Assembly: GCA_003696125.1 (NCBI GenBank)
Contig: RFHZ01000189.1
Coordinates: 1-19,954 of the forward strand
Length of the DNA: 19,954 nucleotides
DNA from: Nitrospinota bacterium
GTDB lineage: Bacteria > Tectomicrobia > Entotheonellia > J063
Direction of reading: 5' to 3'
The position numbers and the translations under genes were made by a program. Position 1 is the stretch's first letter; every line of letters begins with the position of its first letter. Below are positions 1 through 7,695 of the stretch, piece after piece. The notes beneath the pieces are model-generated. The model was not told the origin of the DNA and ran no database searches. It was given only the letters and a program-made list of their open reading frames with translations.

Positions 1-517
1 GAGTGGCAAAGACGATCTCAACCGGTAAGGCCGGATCGCCGTGCAGTCGCTCGGCCTCTGTCGCTATCTCTTGCGCAAAAGAGATGAGCTCATCGAGGGA
101 GAGTCCCATATATTTCTTGCCAGGGCCGACCATCTGTTGCACCGCCTGGAAATGCCTGGCGGCCTGAGTTCCATGGCTCCGCACCCCGCGTGGGCGCTGC
201 TGTCGGACCTTTACCCCGGCCGCAGCCAGCTTAATCAAGCCGCGCAGAAAGGTGGCCAGACACCCTCGTTTTCCACACGCCTGCCATAGCGCTTCCCACA
301 TCTCGTGGGCTTCCCAATAGTATCCATGGTTGAAGAGGTCGATCCCTCGCAGATACACGCTGCAGGTCGACCAGTTTTCAGGGTCTGGAACGGGTGGAGG
401 TTTTTCTTCCTGTCCATAGCTGTGACCTTGAGGATGCTTGAGCGGATGAGGAGAGTATCCCCCGATGAAGGCGTAAGGAGGAAAAGGCTCTTCCGGTCGG
501 TATCGTGGTATCGTCAT
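1..517 (-). CDS. DUF309 domain protein, C-terminus beyond window edge
   Basis: An open frame runs on the minus strand from ATG at 517 to the window edge without a stop, giving 172 residues. The DUF309 hallmark lies at about residues 58-80 (GIDLFNHGYYWEAHEMWE), followed by the second conserved helix at about 90-104 (FLRGLIKLAAAGVKV). These helices form the small all-helical DUF309 fold. The family has no established biochemical function. The N-terminus (about residues 1-50) is rich in proline and carries a PHPxxHPxGHSYG-like stretch. DUF309 proteins are usually 150-200 residues, so most of the protein is present. The SD is weak (GGAAAG, rather far upstream). The gene diverges from the acyl-CoA ligase, whose -35 box lies about 20 bases in front of this start. 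The family call is firm; the function is unknown. Confidence 0.85.
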   Translation of the reverse strand, partial: MTIPRYRPEEPFPPYAFIGGYSPHPLKHPQGHSYGQEEKPPPVPDPENWSTCSVYLRGIDLFNHGYYWEAHEMWEALWQACGKRGCLATFLRGLIKLAAAGVKVRQQRPRGVRSHGTQAARHFQAVQQMVGPGKKYMGLSLDELISFAQEIATEAERLHGDPALPVEIVFAT

Positions 518-538
518 GCGTGTCCCATGCTTTCCTGC

Positions 539-568
539 TTGACAACTCTGCGCGATTCGTTTTAGGAT
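539..568 (+). promoter_or_regulatory. Sigma70-type promoter for acyl-CoA ligase
   Basis: A perfect -35 box TTGACA (539-544) is followed by an 18-base spacer and a -10 box TAGGAT (563-568, 4 of 6 matches to consensus). Transcription would begin near 575, about 50 bases before the ligase start at 628. It lies in the short divergent region shared with the DUF309 gene. Confidence 0.55.
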
Positions 569-627
569 GAGGTTAGATTTCCATACAAGCTAAAGCGTTC
601 GGTTTGCCAGACCGAGGAGGAGAGTCC

Positions 628-2199
628 ATGCTTATCTACGGTCCCTGGTTTAGCTTTGAACCTTATCCTGTGGTTCCCTTACCCGATTTTATCGGCCGGA
701 TGGTGGAGCGTACTCCTGACCGGCCAGCCTTTATCTCTATAGACGGCCAGGAGCATTCCTTTGCCGCCGTCTGGAAAGCGGCACGAGGCTTGACCCGGGT
801 CCTGCAGGATGATGGACTCGGTAAAGGGGAGCGTGTGGCCATCTTCTCCCCCAACGCTCCCGAGTACTTCGTGGCCTTCCAGGCCATTCTGAGCGCCGGT
901 GGCACGGTGACCACCATGAATCCCCTGTACAAAGAGCGCGAGGTTCTCCACCAGCTCGAAGATTGCCAGGCCACGGCCATCTTTGTGGCCCGACCACTGG
1001 AGCCCCTGATCCAGTCGGTACGCGAACAGCTTCCCCACCTGCGCCAGGTCTATCATCTGGAAGCAGTGTGGGAGATGGCTGCCCAGGCTCCTGGGGAGCC
1101 GTATCCGGTCAGCATCGATCCCCAAAAAGATGTGGCGGTCCTCCCCTATTCCAGCGGGACCACTGGCTTGCCCAAAGGGGTGATGCTCACCCACTACAAC
1201 CTCACCTCGAATATCCGTCAGCTCCTGGCCAATGGTCTCATCAATCGCTACTCTGTTCTCCTCGACTTCCTCCCCTTTTATCATATCTATGGGATGACCG
1301 TGCTCATGAGTGCCGGGTTTGCCGTCGGCACCACGCAGGTGGTCATGCCCCGCTTTGATCCCGAGACCTGCCTCGAGTTGATTCAGCGCTACCGGATCAC
1401 CAATCTCTTTGTGGTCCCACCGGCCCTGCTGGCCCTGATCAATGTGCCCAATCCGACCCGCTTTGACACCTCCAGCCTGGAATTTATCCTCTCCGGCGCT
1501 GCCCCCTTACCCCCGGAAGTGGCCAAGCAGGCCCAGTCTCTTTACGGCTGTACCGTGCTGCAGGGGTACGGGTTGACCGAAACCAGCCCGGTGACCAATA
1601 CAAACCCGGTGCACCGGATCAAGCTGACCTCGGTGGGCCCCCCCATTGCCGATACCCTGGAGAAGATCGTCGATCTCGATGACGGCCATGAACTCGGTCC
1701 CCACGAGATCGGTGAACTCCTGGTCAAAGGTCCCCAGGTCATGCAGGGCTACTGGCAGCGGCCAGAAGAATCGGCCGAAAGCTTCACCAGCGACGGCTGG
1801 CTGCGTACCGGTGATATCGCCCAGGCGGACGAAGAGGGGTACGTGTACATCGTGGATCGCAAGAAGGAGATGATCAAGTACAAAGGGTATCAGGTGGCTC
1901 CTGCCGAACTGGAAGCCCTCTTGATGGAACATCCGGCCGTCTTTGATGCTGCCGTAGTCCCCAAACCGGACCCGGCAGCCGGTGAGGTTCCCAAAGCATT
2001 TGTCCTTTTGCGATCCGAAGCGCGTGCCAGCGCCGAAGAGATCCTGCGCTTTGTAGAAGAGCGGGTTGCTCCTTACAAGAAGATCCGGGATATCGAGTTT
2101 GTCGATGCCATTCCCAAGACCCTTTCCGGCAAGATCTTGCGTCGAGACCTGATCGCGCAAGAGCGGGCCAAGGCCCGCCAGGCGGAGAAAAAAGGGTGA
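628..2199 (+). CDS. AMP-forming acyl-CoA ligase (4-coumarate/fatty-acyl-CoA ligase family)
   Basis: This 523-residue cytoplasmic enzyme should activate a carboxylic acid with ATP to an acyl-adenylate and transfer it to CoA. The ANL-superfamily motifs appear in order: the ATP-binding loop YSSGTTGLPKGV at residues 174-185, GYGLTE at 313-318, TGD at 394-396, the hinge region around VDRKKEMIKYKGYQVAP (409-425), and the C-terminal PKTLSGKILRR with catalytic Lys502. Length is normal for the family. The ATG at 628 is chosen because GAGGAGGAGAG sits just before it; an in-frame TTG at 604 would place this SD inside the coding sequence. The gene appears to be alone in its transcription unit. Substrate cannot be read from sequence: medium- or long-chain fatty acids and aryl acids are all possible. 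Confidence 0.93.
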   Translation: MLIYGPWFSFEPYPVVPLPDFIGRMVERTPDRPAFISIDGQEHSFAAVWKAARGLTRVLQDDGLGKGERVAIFSPNAPEYFVAFQAILSAGGTVTTMNPLYKEREVLHQLEDCQATAIFVARPLEPLIQSVREQLPHLRQVYHLEAVWEMAAQAPGEPYPVSIDPQKDVAVLPYSSGTTGLPKGVMLTHYNLTSNIRQLLANGLINRYSVLLDFLPFYHIYGMTVLMSAGFAVGTTQVVMPRFDPETCLELIQRYRITNLFVVPPALLALINVPNPTRFDTSSLEFILSGAAPLPPEVAKQAQSLYGCTVLQGYGLTETSPVTNTNPVHRIKLTSVGPPIADTLEKIVDLDDGHELGPHEIGELLVKGPQVMQGYWQRPEESAESFTSDGWLRTGDIAQADEEGYVYIVDRKKEMIKYKGYQVAPAELEALLMEHPAVFDAAVVPKPDPAAGEVPKAFVLLRSEARASAEEILRFVEERVAPYKKIRDIEFVDAIPKTLSGKILRRDLIAQERAKARQAEKKG

Positions 2200-2284
2200 T
2201 CACCTTAGTCTCTTCTGCACGATCAAAAATACAGGCATAGTATAGACCGGTTATCTCGCTATCGTCAAGCAGCGTGGATAGTCC

Positions 2285-2313
2285 TTGACAGGAAGAAGGG
2301 GGAGTGGTATAAG
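2285..2313 (+). promoter_or_regulatory. Near-consensus promoter overlapping the SD of the ABC ATPase
   Basis: TTGACA (2285-2290), a 17-base spacer and TATAAG (2308-2313), preceded by TGG as an extended -10, make a near-perfect sigma70 promoter. The -10 box overlaps the SD AAGGAG (2311-2316). The predicted transcription start is at or next to the ATG at 2320, so this promoter would give a leaderless mRNA lacking the SD. Confidence 0.6.
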
Positions 2314-2319
2314 GAGCCT

Positions 2320-3048
2320 ATGATCGAGTTTCGTGATGTGCACAAATGGTTCGGAAAGCTTTACGTGTTGCGGGGGATCGACCTGCGTATCGCTGCCGGA
2401 GAGGTGGTGGTCATCTGTGGTCCCTCTGGATCGGGGAAGAGCACCCTGATCCGATGCATCAATCGCCTGGAGCCGATCCAGAAGGGGGAGATCATCGTCG
2501 ATGGAATGGCGCTAAGCGATCCCAAGACCAACCTTACCAAGCTACGGGCCGAAGTCGGCATGGTCTTCCAGCAATTCAACCTCTATCCTCACATGACCGC
2601 CCTGGAGAATATCACCCTGGCGCCGATCAAGGTGCGGAAGCTTCCCCGCGCGCAGGCCGAGCAACTCGCCATGCAGCTCTTAGAAAAGGTGGGCATCCCG
2701 GATAAGGCCCAGAATTACCCGGCCCAGCTCTCCGGGGGACAGCAACAGCGGGTGGCCATTGCCCGGGCCCTGGCCATGCAACCCAAGATCATGCTCTTCG
2801 ATGAACCGACCTCTGCCCTGGATCCGGAGATGATCAATGAGGTGCTGGATGTGATGGTCGGCCTGGCCAGAGAAGGGATGACCATGATCGTGGTTACCCA
2901 TGAAATGGGCTTTGCCAAAAAGGTGGCCCATCGGATTATTTTCATGGACGAGGGACGCATCATAGAAGAAGGGGATCCGCAGACGTTTTTCGCACAGCCG
3001 AAGAGTGAGCGGACACGGCAGTTTTTAAGCAAGATTCTCGTGCATTGA
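2320..3048 (+). CDS. Polar amino-acid ABC transporter ATP-binding protein (GlnQ/GltL type)
   Basis: This 242-residue cytoplasmic ATPase powers the amino-acid importer encoded by the next three genes. Walker A is GPSGSGKS (34-41), the Q-loop glutamine is in MVFQQF (about 84), the ABC signature is LSGGQ (137-141), Walker B is IMLFDE (157-162), the D-loop is SALD (165-168), and the switch histidine is His194 in VVTH. The wording around these motifs ([30 protein letters not shown]) is typical of the polar amino-acid uptake subfamily. The SD AAGGAG is only three bases from the ATG, shorter than usual, and overlaps a -10 box. The binding-protein gene begins 14 bases after the stop, so the two are cotranscribed. 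Confidence 0.95.
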   Translation: MIEFRDVHKWFGKLYVLRGIDLRIAAGEVVVICGPSGSGKSTLIRCINRLEPIQKGEIIVDGMALSDPKTNLTKLRAEVGMVFQQFNLYPHMTALENITLAPIKVRKLPRAQAEQLAMQLLEKVGIPDKAQNYPAQLSGGQQQRVAIARALAMQPKIMLFDEPTSALDPEMINEVLDVMVGLAREGMTMIVVTHEMGFAKKVAHRIIFMDEGRIIEEGDPQTFFAQPKSERTRQFLSKILVH

Positions 3049-3062
3049 GAGGAGGGAGTGTG

Positions 3063-3926
3063 ATGAGGAAGAAGACAGGTATAACTTCCATGATCCTGAT
3101 CTTACTCTTGGTGTCTGTATTTTCGTTTCCGGTATGGGCAGAGACGGTACTGGAGAAGATTGAGCGTACCGGAGAGCTGACAGCAGGGACGCGAACCGCA
3201 TCCATCCCCTTTGCCTACATCAATGAGAAGAACGAGTGGATCGGGTTTTCGATCGACCTGCTGGAAGCGATCAGGAGCCGTCTGGAGAAGACTCTGGGGA
3301 AACCGATCAAGCTGGAGAAGAAGGAGGTTACCCCCAAGACCCGTATCCCGATGGTGGCCAATCGCACCATCGATATCGAATGCGGTTCCACCACCTTTAC
3401 CCGCGAGCGGGATGAGGTGGTCGATTTCAGCATCAACTTCTTCTTTACCGGTTCCCAGCTCCTGGTCAAGCGGGGCAGTGCCATCCGCAATCTGGACGAT
3501 TTGGCCGGAAAACGGGTCGGGGCAGCCCAAGGGACGACCAATGAGAAGGTGATCCGCAAACTGCAACCCCAGGCCAACCTGGTGGTCTTCCAGGATCACA
3601 GCCAGGGCTTTCTGGCCCTGCAACAGGGAAAGATCGATGCGTACAGCACCGACGGTATTCTGCTGGCCGGATTGCGGATCAAGGCTCCCAATCCGGATGC
3701 GTTTGAGGTGGTGGGGGATTTCTTCAGCAACGAGCCTTACTCCTGTATCGTGCCGGAGAACGACTCCAACTGGCGGGATTTTGTGAACCACACGCTGATG
3801 GAGTTGATCGAGAGCGGACGGTATTTCGAGCTCTACGACAAGTGGTTCGGTCCCAAAGGGGTGGTGCCTTATCCGATGTCGGATAAGGTGCGTACCTATA
3901 TGCTCATGCAGGTGATGCCTAAATAA
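3063..3926 (+). CDS. Periplasmic amino-acid binding protein (SBP family 3, GltI-like)
   Basis: This 287-residue protein should bind an amino acid in the periplasm and deliver it to the permeases downstream. Residues 1-26 form a Sec signal peptide: a basic start (MRKK), a hydrophobic core, and VWA before the likely cut. There is no lipobox cysteine. The mature part shows family 3 features. The stretch RIPMVANRTIDIECGSTT closely resembles the ligand-binding region of the E. coli glutamate/aspartate protein GltI, and the hinge segment DDLAGKRVGAAQGTT and the C-terminal FELYDKWFGP also fit. Acidic amino acids are therefore the best guess, not a proven one. The start at 3063 has SD GGAGGGAG. A strong hairpin follows the gene. 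Confidence 0.92.
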   Translation: MRKKTGITSMILILLLVSVFSFPVWAETVLEKIERTGELTAGTRTASIPFAYINEKNEWIGFSIDLLEAIRSRLEKTLGKPIKLEKKEVTPKTRIPMVANRTIDIECGSTTFTRERDEVVDFSINFFFTGSQLLVKRGSAIRNLDDLAGKRVGAAQGTTNEKVIRKLQPQANLVVFQDHSQGFLALQQGKIDAYSTDGILLAGLRIKAPNPDAFEVVGDFFSNEPYSCIVPENDSNWRDFVNHTLMELIESGRYFELYDKWFGPKGVVPYPMSDKVRTYMLMQVMPK

Positions 3927-3944
3927 TCCCTTTTCCGCGTAACA

Positions 3945-3974
3945 CCGGAGCCAGGAGCCAGCTCCTGGCTCCGG
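3945..3974. other. Perfect intercistronic hairpin between binding-protein and permease genes
   Basis: CCGGAGCCAGGAG (3945-3957) and CTCCTGGCTCCGG (3962-3974) are perfect reverse complements, 13 base pairs closed by a four-base loop CCAG. No run of T follows on the plus strand, so it is not a good intrinsic terminator. It lies 19 bases before the permease GTG. Such hairpins after binding-protein genes often protect the upstream mRNA from 3' exonucleases and so raise binding-protein output over permease; that role here is inference. Confidence 0.75.
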
Positions 3975-3993
3975 AACCGGTAAGGATGGAAGC

Positions 3994-4758
3994 GTGCATT
4001 TTCTCGGGCTGCAATACGAATTCCGCTGGAGTGTCCTCTGGGAAGATCCTTACGGTTACTGGCTCCTGCAGGGACTCAAGAACACCATTCTCCTCTCTTC
4101 CTGTGCCTGGATCATCGCCCTCATCGTCGGGATTATTCTGGGCATCCTGCGCACCACTCCTCGGCCGATCCTGCGAGGGCTGGCCACGGCGTATGTCGAA
4201 TTTTTCCGGAACACTCCGCTCCTTGTACAGCTCTTCTTCTGGTACTTCGGGATTCCCCAACTCCTCCCTCCCACCATCCGTGATGCCCTCAACGGTATCC
4301 AGTACGATACCCCCTTCCTGACCATTACCTATGAATTCCTGGCCTCCCTTATCGGCCTGGGGATCTATACCTCGGCCCGGGTGGGAGAAACGGTACGGGC
4401 GGGCATTCAATCCATTCCCAAACAGCAGACAGAAGGGGCGCTCTCTACCGGTCTCTCCTTGGGGCAGGTTTACCGCTTTGTCCTGGTACCCATCGGGTTG
4501 CGCATCGTGATTCCGCCGCTCACCACCGAATTCTTGACCATCTTCAAGAATTCTTCCCTGGCCACCACCATCGGTTTTGCCGAGGTGACCTTCATGACCC
4601 AGCAGGTCGATGCCTATACCTTTCACGGGTTGGAAGCGGTTACCGCCGGTACCCTCATCTACCTGGCTCTTTCCCTGACCATCGCCATCTCTATGCACTG
4701 GGTGGAGCGCCGGTACGCCCTTCTCGGTTTCATCGGTGGTCAGGCAGGAGGGAGATAA
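3994..4758 (+). CDS. Amino-acid ABC transporter permease, first subunit (HisM/GltJ type)
   Basis: This 254-residue inner-membrane protein forms one half of the importer channel. Family features include the segment EFFRNTPLLVQLFFWYFG and the cytoplasmic coupling (EAA) loop at about residues 148-170, beginning QTEGALSTGLSLGQ and ending VLVPIGLR, which contacts the ATPase. Several hydrophobic segments are visible at about residues 30-50, 75-90, 110-125, 185-205 and 220-240. An insert between the second and third segments (IRDALNGIQYDTPFLTITYEF) makes it a little longer than the roughly 220-residue norm; such inserts are known in GltJ-like permeases. Translation starts at GTG 3994, with AGGATGGA as the likely SD; the nearby ATG at 3986 is in another frame. 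The stop overlaps the ATG of the next gene. Confidence 0.9.
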   Translation: MHFLGLQYEFRWSVLWEDPYGYWLLQGLKNTILLSSCAWIIALIVGIILGILRTTPRPILRGLATAYVEFFRNTPLLVQLFFWYFGIPQLLPPTIRDALNGIQYDTPFLTITYEFLASLIGLGIYTSARVGETVRAGIQSIPKQQTEGALSTGLSLGQVYRFVLVPIGLRIVIPPLTTEFLTIFKNSSLATTIGFAEVTFMTQQVDAYTFHGLEAVTAGTLIYLALSLTIAISMHWVERRYALLGFIGGQAGGR

Positions 4759-5424
4759 TGGACCTGGACTGGAGCATCATCCCGCGTAACGCTCCTCTCC
4801 TCTGGAGCGGATTCCTTACCACGGTAAAACTGGCCTTGCTGGCCATGGCGCTCAGCTTCTGGCTGGGAGTGATTGCCGGAGCGCTGCGTCTCGCCTCTCG
4901 ACGAACCCTCTCGCTACCGGCTGTCCTCTATATCGAGATCATCCGGGGGGTGCCGCTGATCATGGTGATCTTCTGGTTCTACTTCGTCACCCCGGTCATC
5001 GCCGGCCGGCCCCTCGATAACTTTACCAGTGCCCTCATCGCCTTTGTCGTCTTTGAAGGAGCCTATATCGCCGAGATTGTGCGGGCAGGGATTCAATCGA
5101 TCCCCCTGGGACAGGTAGAGGCGTCACTGACTACCGGCCTGAACTGTCCAGACCATGCGCTATGTGGTGCTCCCCCAGGCGATTCGCAACATGATCCCCA
5201 CCCTGGTCACCCGCTTCATCATCCTCTTTATGGATACCTCCCTGGCCTATGTCATCGGGGTGAGGGAGTTGACGCGCGTCGCCCGCATCATCAGCGAGCG
5301 GGAATTCCGGGCCTTTGAACTCTATACCTTTATCGCCATCGTCTACTTCATCTGTACCTACACCATGTCGCTGCTGAGTCGCCGCCTGGAACGGCATCTG
5401 GCCAAGGAGCGGGGCCTGGCGTAA
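4758..5424 (+). pseudogene. Amino-acid ABC transporter permease, second subunit, frameshifted
   Basis: The gene starts at ATG 4758, overlapping the previous stop as TAATG, with SD GGAGGGAG. Frame 1 encodes a normal HisM/GltK-type N-terminal part (EIIRGVPLIMVIFWFYFV; EGAYIAEIVRAGIQSIPLGQVEASLTTGLN). The frame is then lost at about 5145-5148 and runs as nonsense to a stop at 5318. The rest of the family (QTMRYVVLPQAIRNMIP and the last two membrane helices) continues in the +1 frame from about 5149 to 5424. The sister permease has three residues between GL and Q in its coupling loop. Here only AAC plus four bases separate GL from Q, so loss of two bases is the simplest reading. Restored length would be about 222 residues, normal for the family. 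The damage falls in the ATPase-coupling loop. It may be a real mutation or a sequencing error. Confidence 0.88.
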
Positions 5425-5425
5425 C

Positions 5426-6358
5426 CTAATCGATCCCTTCCCGGCGATAATAGGGGGTAAACCACTGCGGGTCTTCCCGGTACTCGACGCTGTTGTCCGC
5501 ATAGATGCGGGCCGTGGCGCGACGCATGGCAAAGCAGAAGTGGTGCACGGATACGGGGAGCCCTCCGGTATGCGTGTAGGCGATCTCGACATGCACGTCC
5601 ATGATGGAGTTATCCCCCCGGAATCCCATCGGGCCAAAGCCGGCTTCGTTACCGAGGGCAAGCAACTCCTCTTCCAGCCGGGCGATGTGCGGGTCTGGGT
5701 GCCTGTCTCCCACCAGGCGGAGGCAGGCCGCCTCCTTGCCCAGGCGAAAACAGACGTCCTTGCTCCCCCCGATTCCCACCCCGACAACGGCCGGTTGACA
5801 GGAGAGACCGCGACGGAAGAACTCGCTCATGGCATCGAGGAAGAAGCGCTTGATCCCGGGAATGCCGTCGGCCGGGAAGAGCATGCGATAATCGCTGCCG
5901 AAAAGTCCCCCTTTATGTACCGTGGTAATATCCAGCCAGGCCGCATCCGGTTCAAAGGAGTAATCGACCGATGGGGCATGGGCGCCGACATTGTTGTCCG
6001 GGTCCTTGCGGGTCAGGGGGTGAACCCGGTTGGGGCGGAGCGGGATCTCTCGCGTGGCCGAGGCCGTAGCCCTGCGCAGTGATCGCTCCAGGGCCACAAA
6101 ACCGCCCTCGATCACCGCCTCGTTCCCGCACTTCACATAGAAGCGGGGAAGCCCGGTATCGGCACAGAGGGGACGGGATTCGTTCTCGGCAATCTGGAAG
6201 TTTTCGATGATCTCCAGGAAGACGAACTTGGAGAGCTTATGCGTCTCCCGGGCACACATGTGTTGAATCGACCGGCGTGCATCCTGCGGCAACACGATGG
6301 CGGCACGCCGATGCAGCTCGTACGCTACCTGCTCGATCACCTCTGGTCGTATTCCCAT
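5426..6358 (-). CDS. Class I fumarate hydratase / tartrate dehydratase alpha subunit
   Basis: This 310-residue protein belongs to the [4Fe-4S] class I hydro-lyases, which interconvert fumarate and malate or dehydrate tartrate. Three cysteines match the cluster ligands of E. coli TtdA in context and spacing: Cys65 in RPLCADTG, Cys187 in LSCQPAVVGVGIGGS, and Cys275 in HFCFAMRRA. GPMGFRGDNSIMDVHVE (242-258) is also typical. Two-subunit enzymes need a beta subunit, usually encoded directly downstream. Here the next gene is convergent and ends one base away, so no partner is nearby. The start at 6358 has SD AAGGAG five bases upstream; the frame is open further upstream but that part has no family similarity. 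A terminator-like hairpin separates it from the acyl-CoA dehydrogenase, so it may have its own promoter. Fumarase versus a related hydro-lyase cannot be settled from sequence. Confidence 0.9.
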   Translation of the reverse strand: MGIRPEVIEQVAYELHRRAAIVLPQDARRSIQHMCARETHKLSKFVFLEIIENFQIAENESRPLCADTGLPRFYVKCGNEAVIEGGFVALERSLRRATASATREIPLRPNRVHPLTRKDPDNNVGAHAPSVDYSFEPDAAWLDITTVHKGGLFGSDYRMLFPADGIPGIKRFFLDAMSEFFRRGLSCQPAVVGVGIGGSKDVCFRLGKEAACLRLVGDRHPDPHIARLEEELLALGNEAGFGPMGFRGDNSIMDVHVEIAYTHTGGLPVSVHHFCFAMRRATARIYADNSVEYREDPQWFTPYYRREGID

Positions 6359-6446
6359 CTCTTCTCCTTGTCCGGGTAGTAAATCTCTACAGGTGTGAAT
6401 CGGTTCCGGCCAGGCAAGCAGAGAGATTCGCTCCACCGGGAAAATA

Positions 6447-6484
6447 GGAAGGCCGTGCCAGGATACTCGCGTGCACGGCCTTCC
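6447..6484 (-). terminator. Intrinsic terminator after the acyl-CoA dehydrogenase gene
   Basis: Perfect 12-base arms (6447-6458 and 6473-6484; read on the minus strand as GGAAGGCCGTGC and GCACGGCCTTCC) enclose a 14-base loop. On the minus strand the hairpin is followed by TATTTT. It starts 12 bases after the dehydrogenase stop and should end or reduce transcription before the fumarase subunit gene. The T-run is short, so termination may be partial. Confidence 0.65.
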
Positions 6485-6495
6485 CTTCTCCCTGA

Positions 6496-7653
6496 TCAGC
6501 GTCTTCCCAGGAGATGCCTGGCGATGACGAAACGATGGATTTCGTCGGTTCCACCTCCGATACGGGAATGGCGGAGGATATGATAAAAGCGGGTCAAGGG
6601 TAAGAAAGCGCTCTCTCCCAGGCCTCCATGGATCTGGATCGCCTTGTCGATGGAGCGGGTACCCCACTGGGCCGAGGTGAGCTTGATCAGGGAGGCGTCG
6701 ATGCGTACATCGTGCCCCTGATCTGCCCGCCAGGCTGCTTTATAGAGCATGGAGCGCAGGGCCTGGATATCGGTCCAGATATCGACCAGCATCCACTGGA
6801 TGGCCTGCCGGTCTGCGATCGGCTTTCCAAAGGTGACCCGTTGTTTGGCCCAGTTGATCGACATCTCCAGGGCACGCTCCATCATGGCCAGGGCGGTGGC
6901 TCCTCGTTCCAGGCGATCATAGATGGTCAGCCATTTCTGTCCCAACCGGAATCCGTTTCCCACCTCTCCCAGCACATTGGCGTGAGGAACCACACAATCC
7001 TCAAAGATCAGCTCGAACTGGGCCGGTTTGATGCTGACCCAGACCGGGATTTCTCGTCCCAGCCGGAAACCGGGGGTTCCTTTCTCTACCAGGAACATGG
7101 TAATCCCCCCCCGTTGTCGTTTCTGCGGGTCGGTCACCGCCTGCACCATGGCAAAGTCGGCTTTGTGCGCATTGGTGACGAAGAATTTGGTCCCGTTGAT
7201 GATCCAGTTGTCTCCATCCCGTACCGCTGTGGTCTGCATCATCCCCCCCGGATCAGAGCCGGCATTCGGTTCGGTCTGGGCAAAGCAGCTCCGCTTTTCT
7301 CCCCGGACCACCGGCCATCCGAAGCGCTCCTTCTGATCCTCGTTGAAGTCGAGCAGGTAGGTCACCGCCATGTCGTAGGCCCGCGGAAAGGGGACTACCG
7401 TTTTATTCAACTGTTCCATGAGGAGGACATTGCCCAGCGAGCCCATACCACCCCCGTTATACTCGACAGGGATATGGGCATCCCAGAGACCGGTTTCCTG
7501 GGAGAGTTTCTTGAGGCGCTCGTACTCTTCAGGCCAGAGCTCGTCTCTCCCCTCCTCCAGATAGCGGGGTTCTAGAGGTAAGAGTTCCTCTTTCACAATC
7601 TTCTGGGCCAGTTCCTGGACGGCACGTTGTTCTTCGGTCAGCTCAAAATCCAT
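6496..7653 (-). CDS. Acyl-CoA dehydrogenase family protein
   Basis: This 385-residue flavoenzyme should oxidise an acyl-CoA to the 2,3-enoyl-CoA, passing electrons to ETF. The N-terminal helical domain is followed by the FAD-binding signature FAQTEPNAGSDPGGM (124-138), the beta domain, and the C-terminal helical domain with QRVTFGKPIADRQAIQ (271-286) and QIHGGLGES (340-348). The usual base of short- and medium-chain enzymes (Glu in YEGT) is glycine here (IGGGT, residues 365-369). The alternative base position of isovaleryl- and long-chain enzymes (Glu in xER) is Asp246 in YDR, aligned by an identical 23-residue distance to the QRxxFGK motif. The catalytic base is therefore uncertain. SD AGGAGG precedes the ATG. 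It lies 42 bases after the permease gene, so it is probably part of the importer operon. Confidence 0.92.
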   Translation of the reverse strand: MDFELTEEQRAVQELAQKIVKEELLPLEPRYLEEGRDELWPEEYERLKKLSQETGLWDAHIPVEYNGGGMGSLGNVLLMEQLNKTVVPFPRAYDMAVTYLLDFNEDQKERFGWPVVRGEKRSCFAQTEPNAGSDPGGMMQTTAVRDGDNWIINGTKFFVTNAHKADFAMVQAVTDPQKRQRGGITMFLVEKGTPGFRLGREIPVWVSIKPAQFELIFEDCVVPHANVLGEVGNGFRLGQKWLTIYDRLERGATALAMMERALEMSINWAKQRVTFGKPIADRQAIQWMLVDIWTDIQALRSMLYKAAWRADQGHDVRIDASLIKLTSAQWGTRSIDKAIQIHGGLGESAFLPLTRFYHILRHSRIGGGTDEIHRFVIARHLLGRR

Positions 7654-7695
7654 ACCCTTTTTCCTCCTTTCCTGTTGGTAGTGTGCTATGTCTCT

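Noticed and set aside
604-627. TTG start giving an acyl-CoA ligase longer by eight residues
   Set aside because: The added codons are the SD sequence of the ATG at 628.
2195-2204. Palindrome GGTGATCACC at the acyl-CoA ligase stop
   Set aside because: It has no loop and no T-run, so it is not a terminator, and it overlaps the coding end; probably chance.
3919-4698. Minus-strand open frame of 259 codons
   Set aside because: It is antisense to a permease with clear family motifs; the composition is that of a mirror of membrane-protein codons.
6628-7575. Plus-strand open frame of 315 codons
   Set aside because: It is a shadow of the acyl-CoA dehydrogenase gene, with no recognisable domain.
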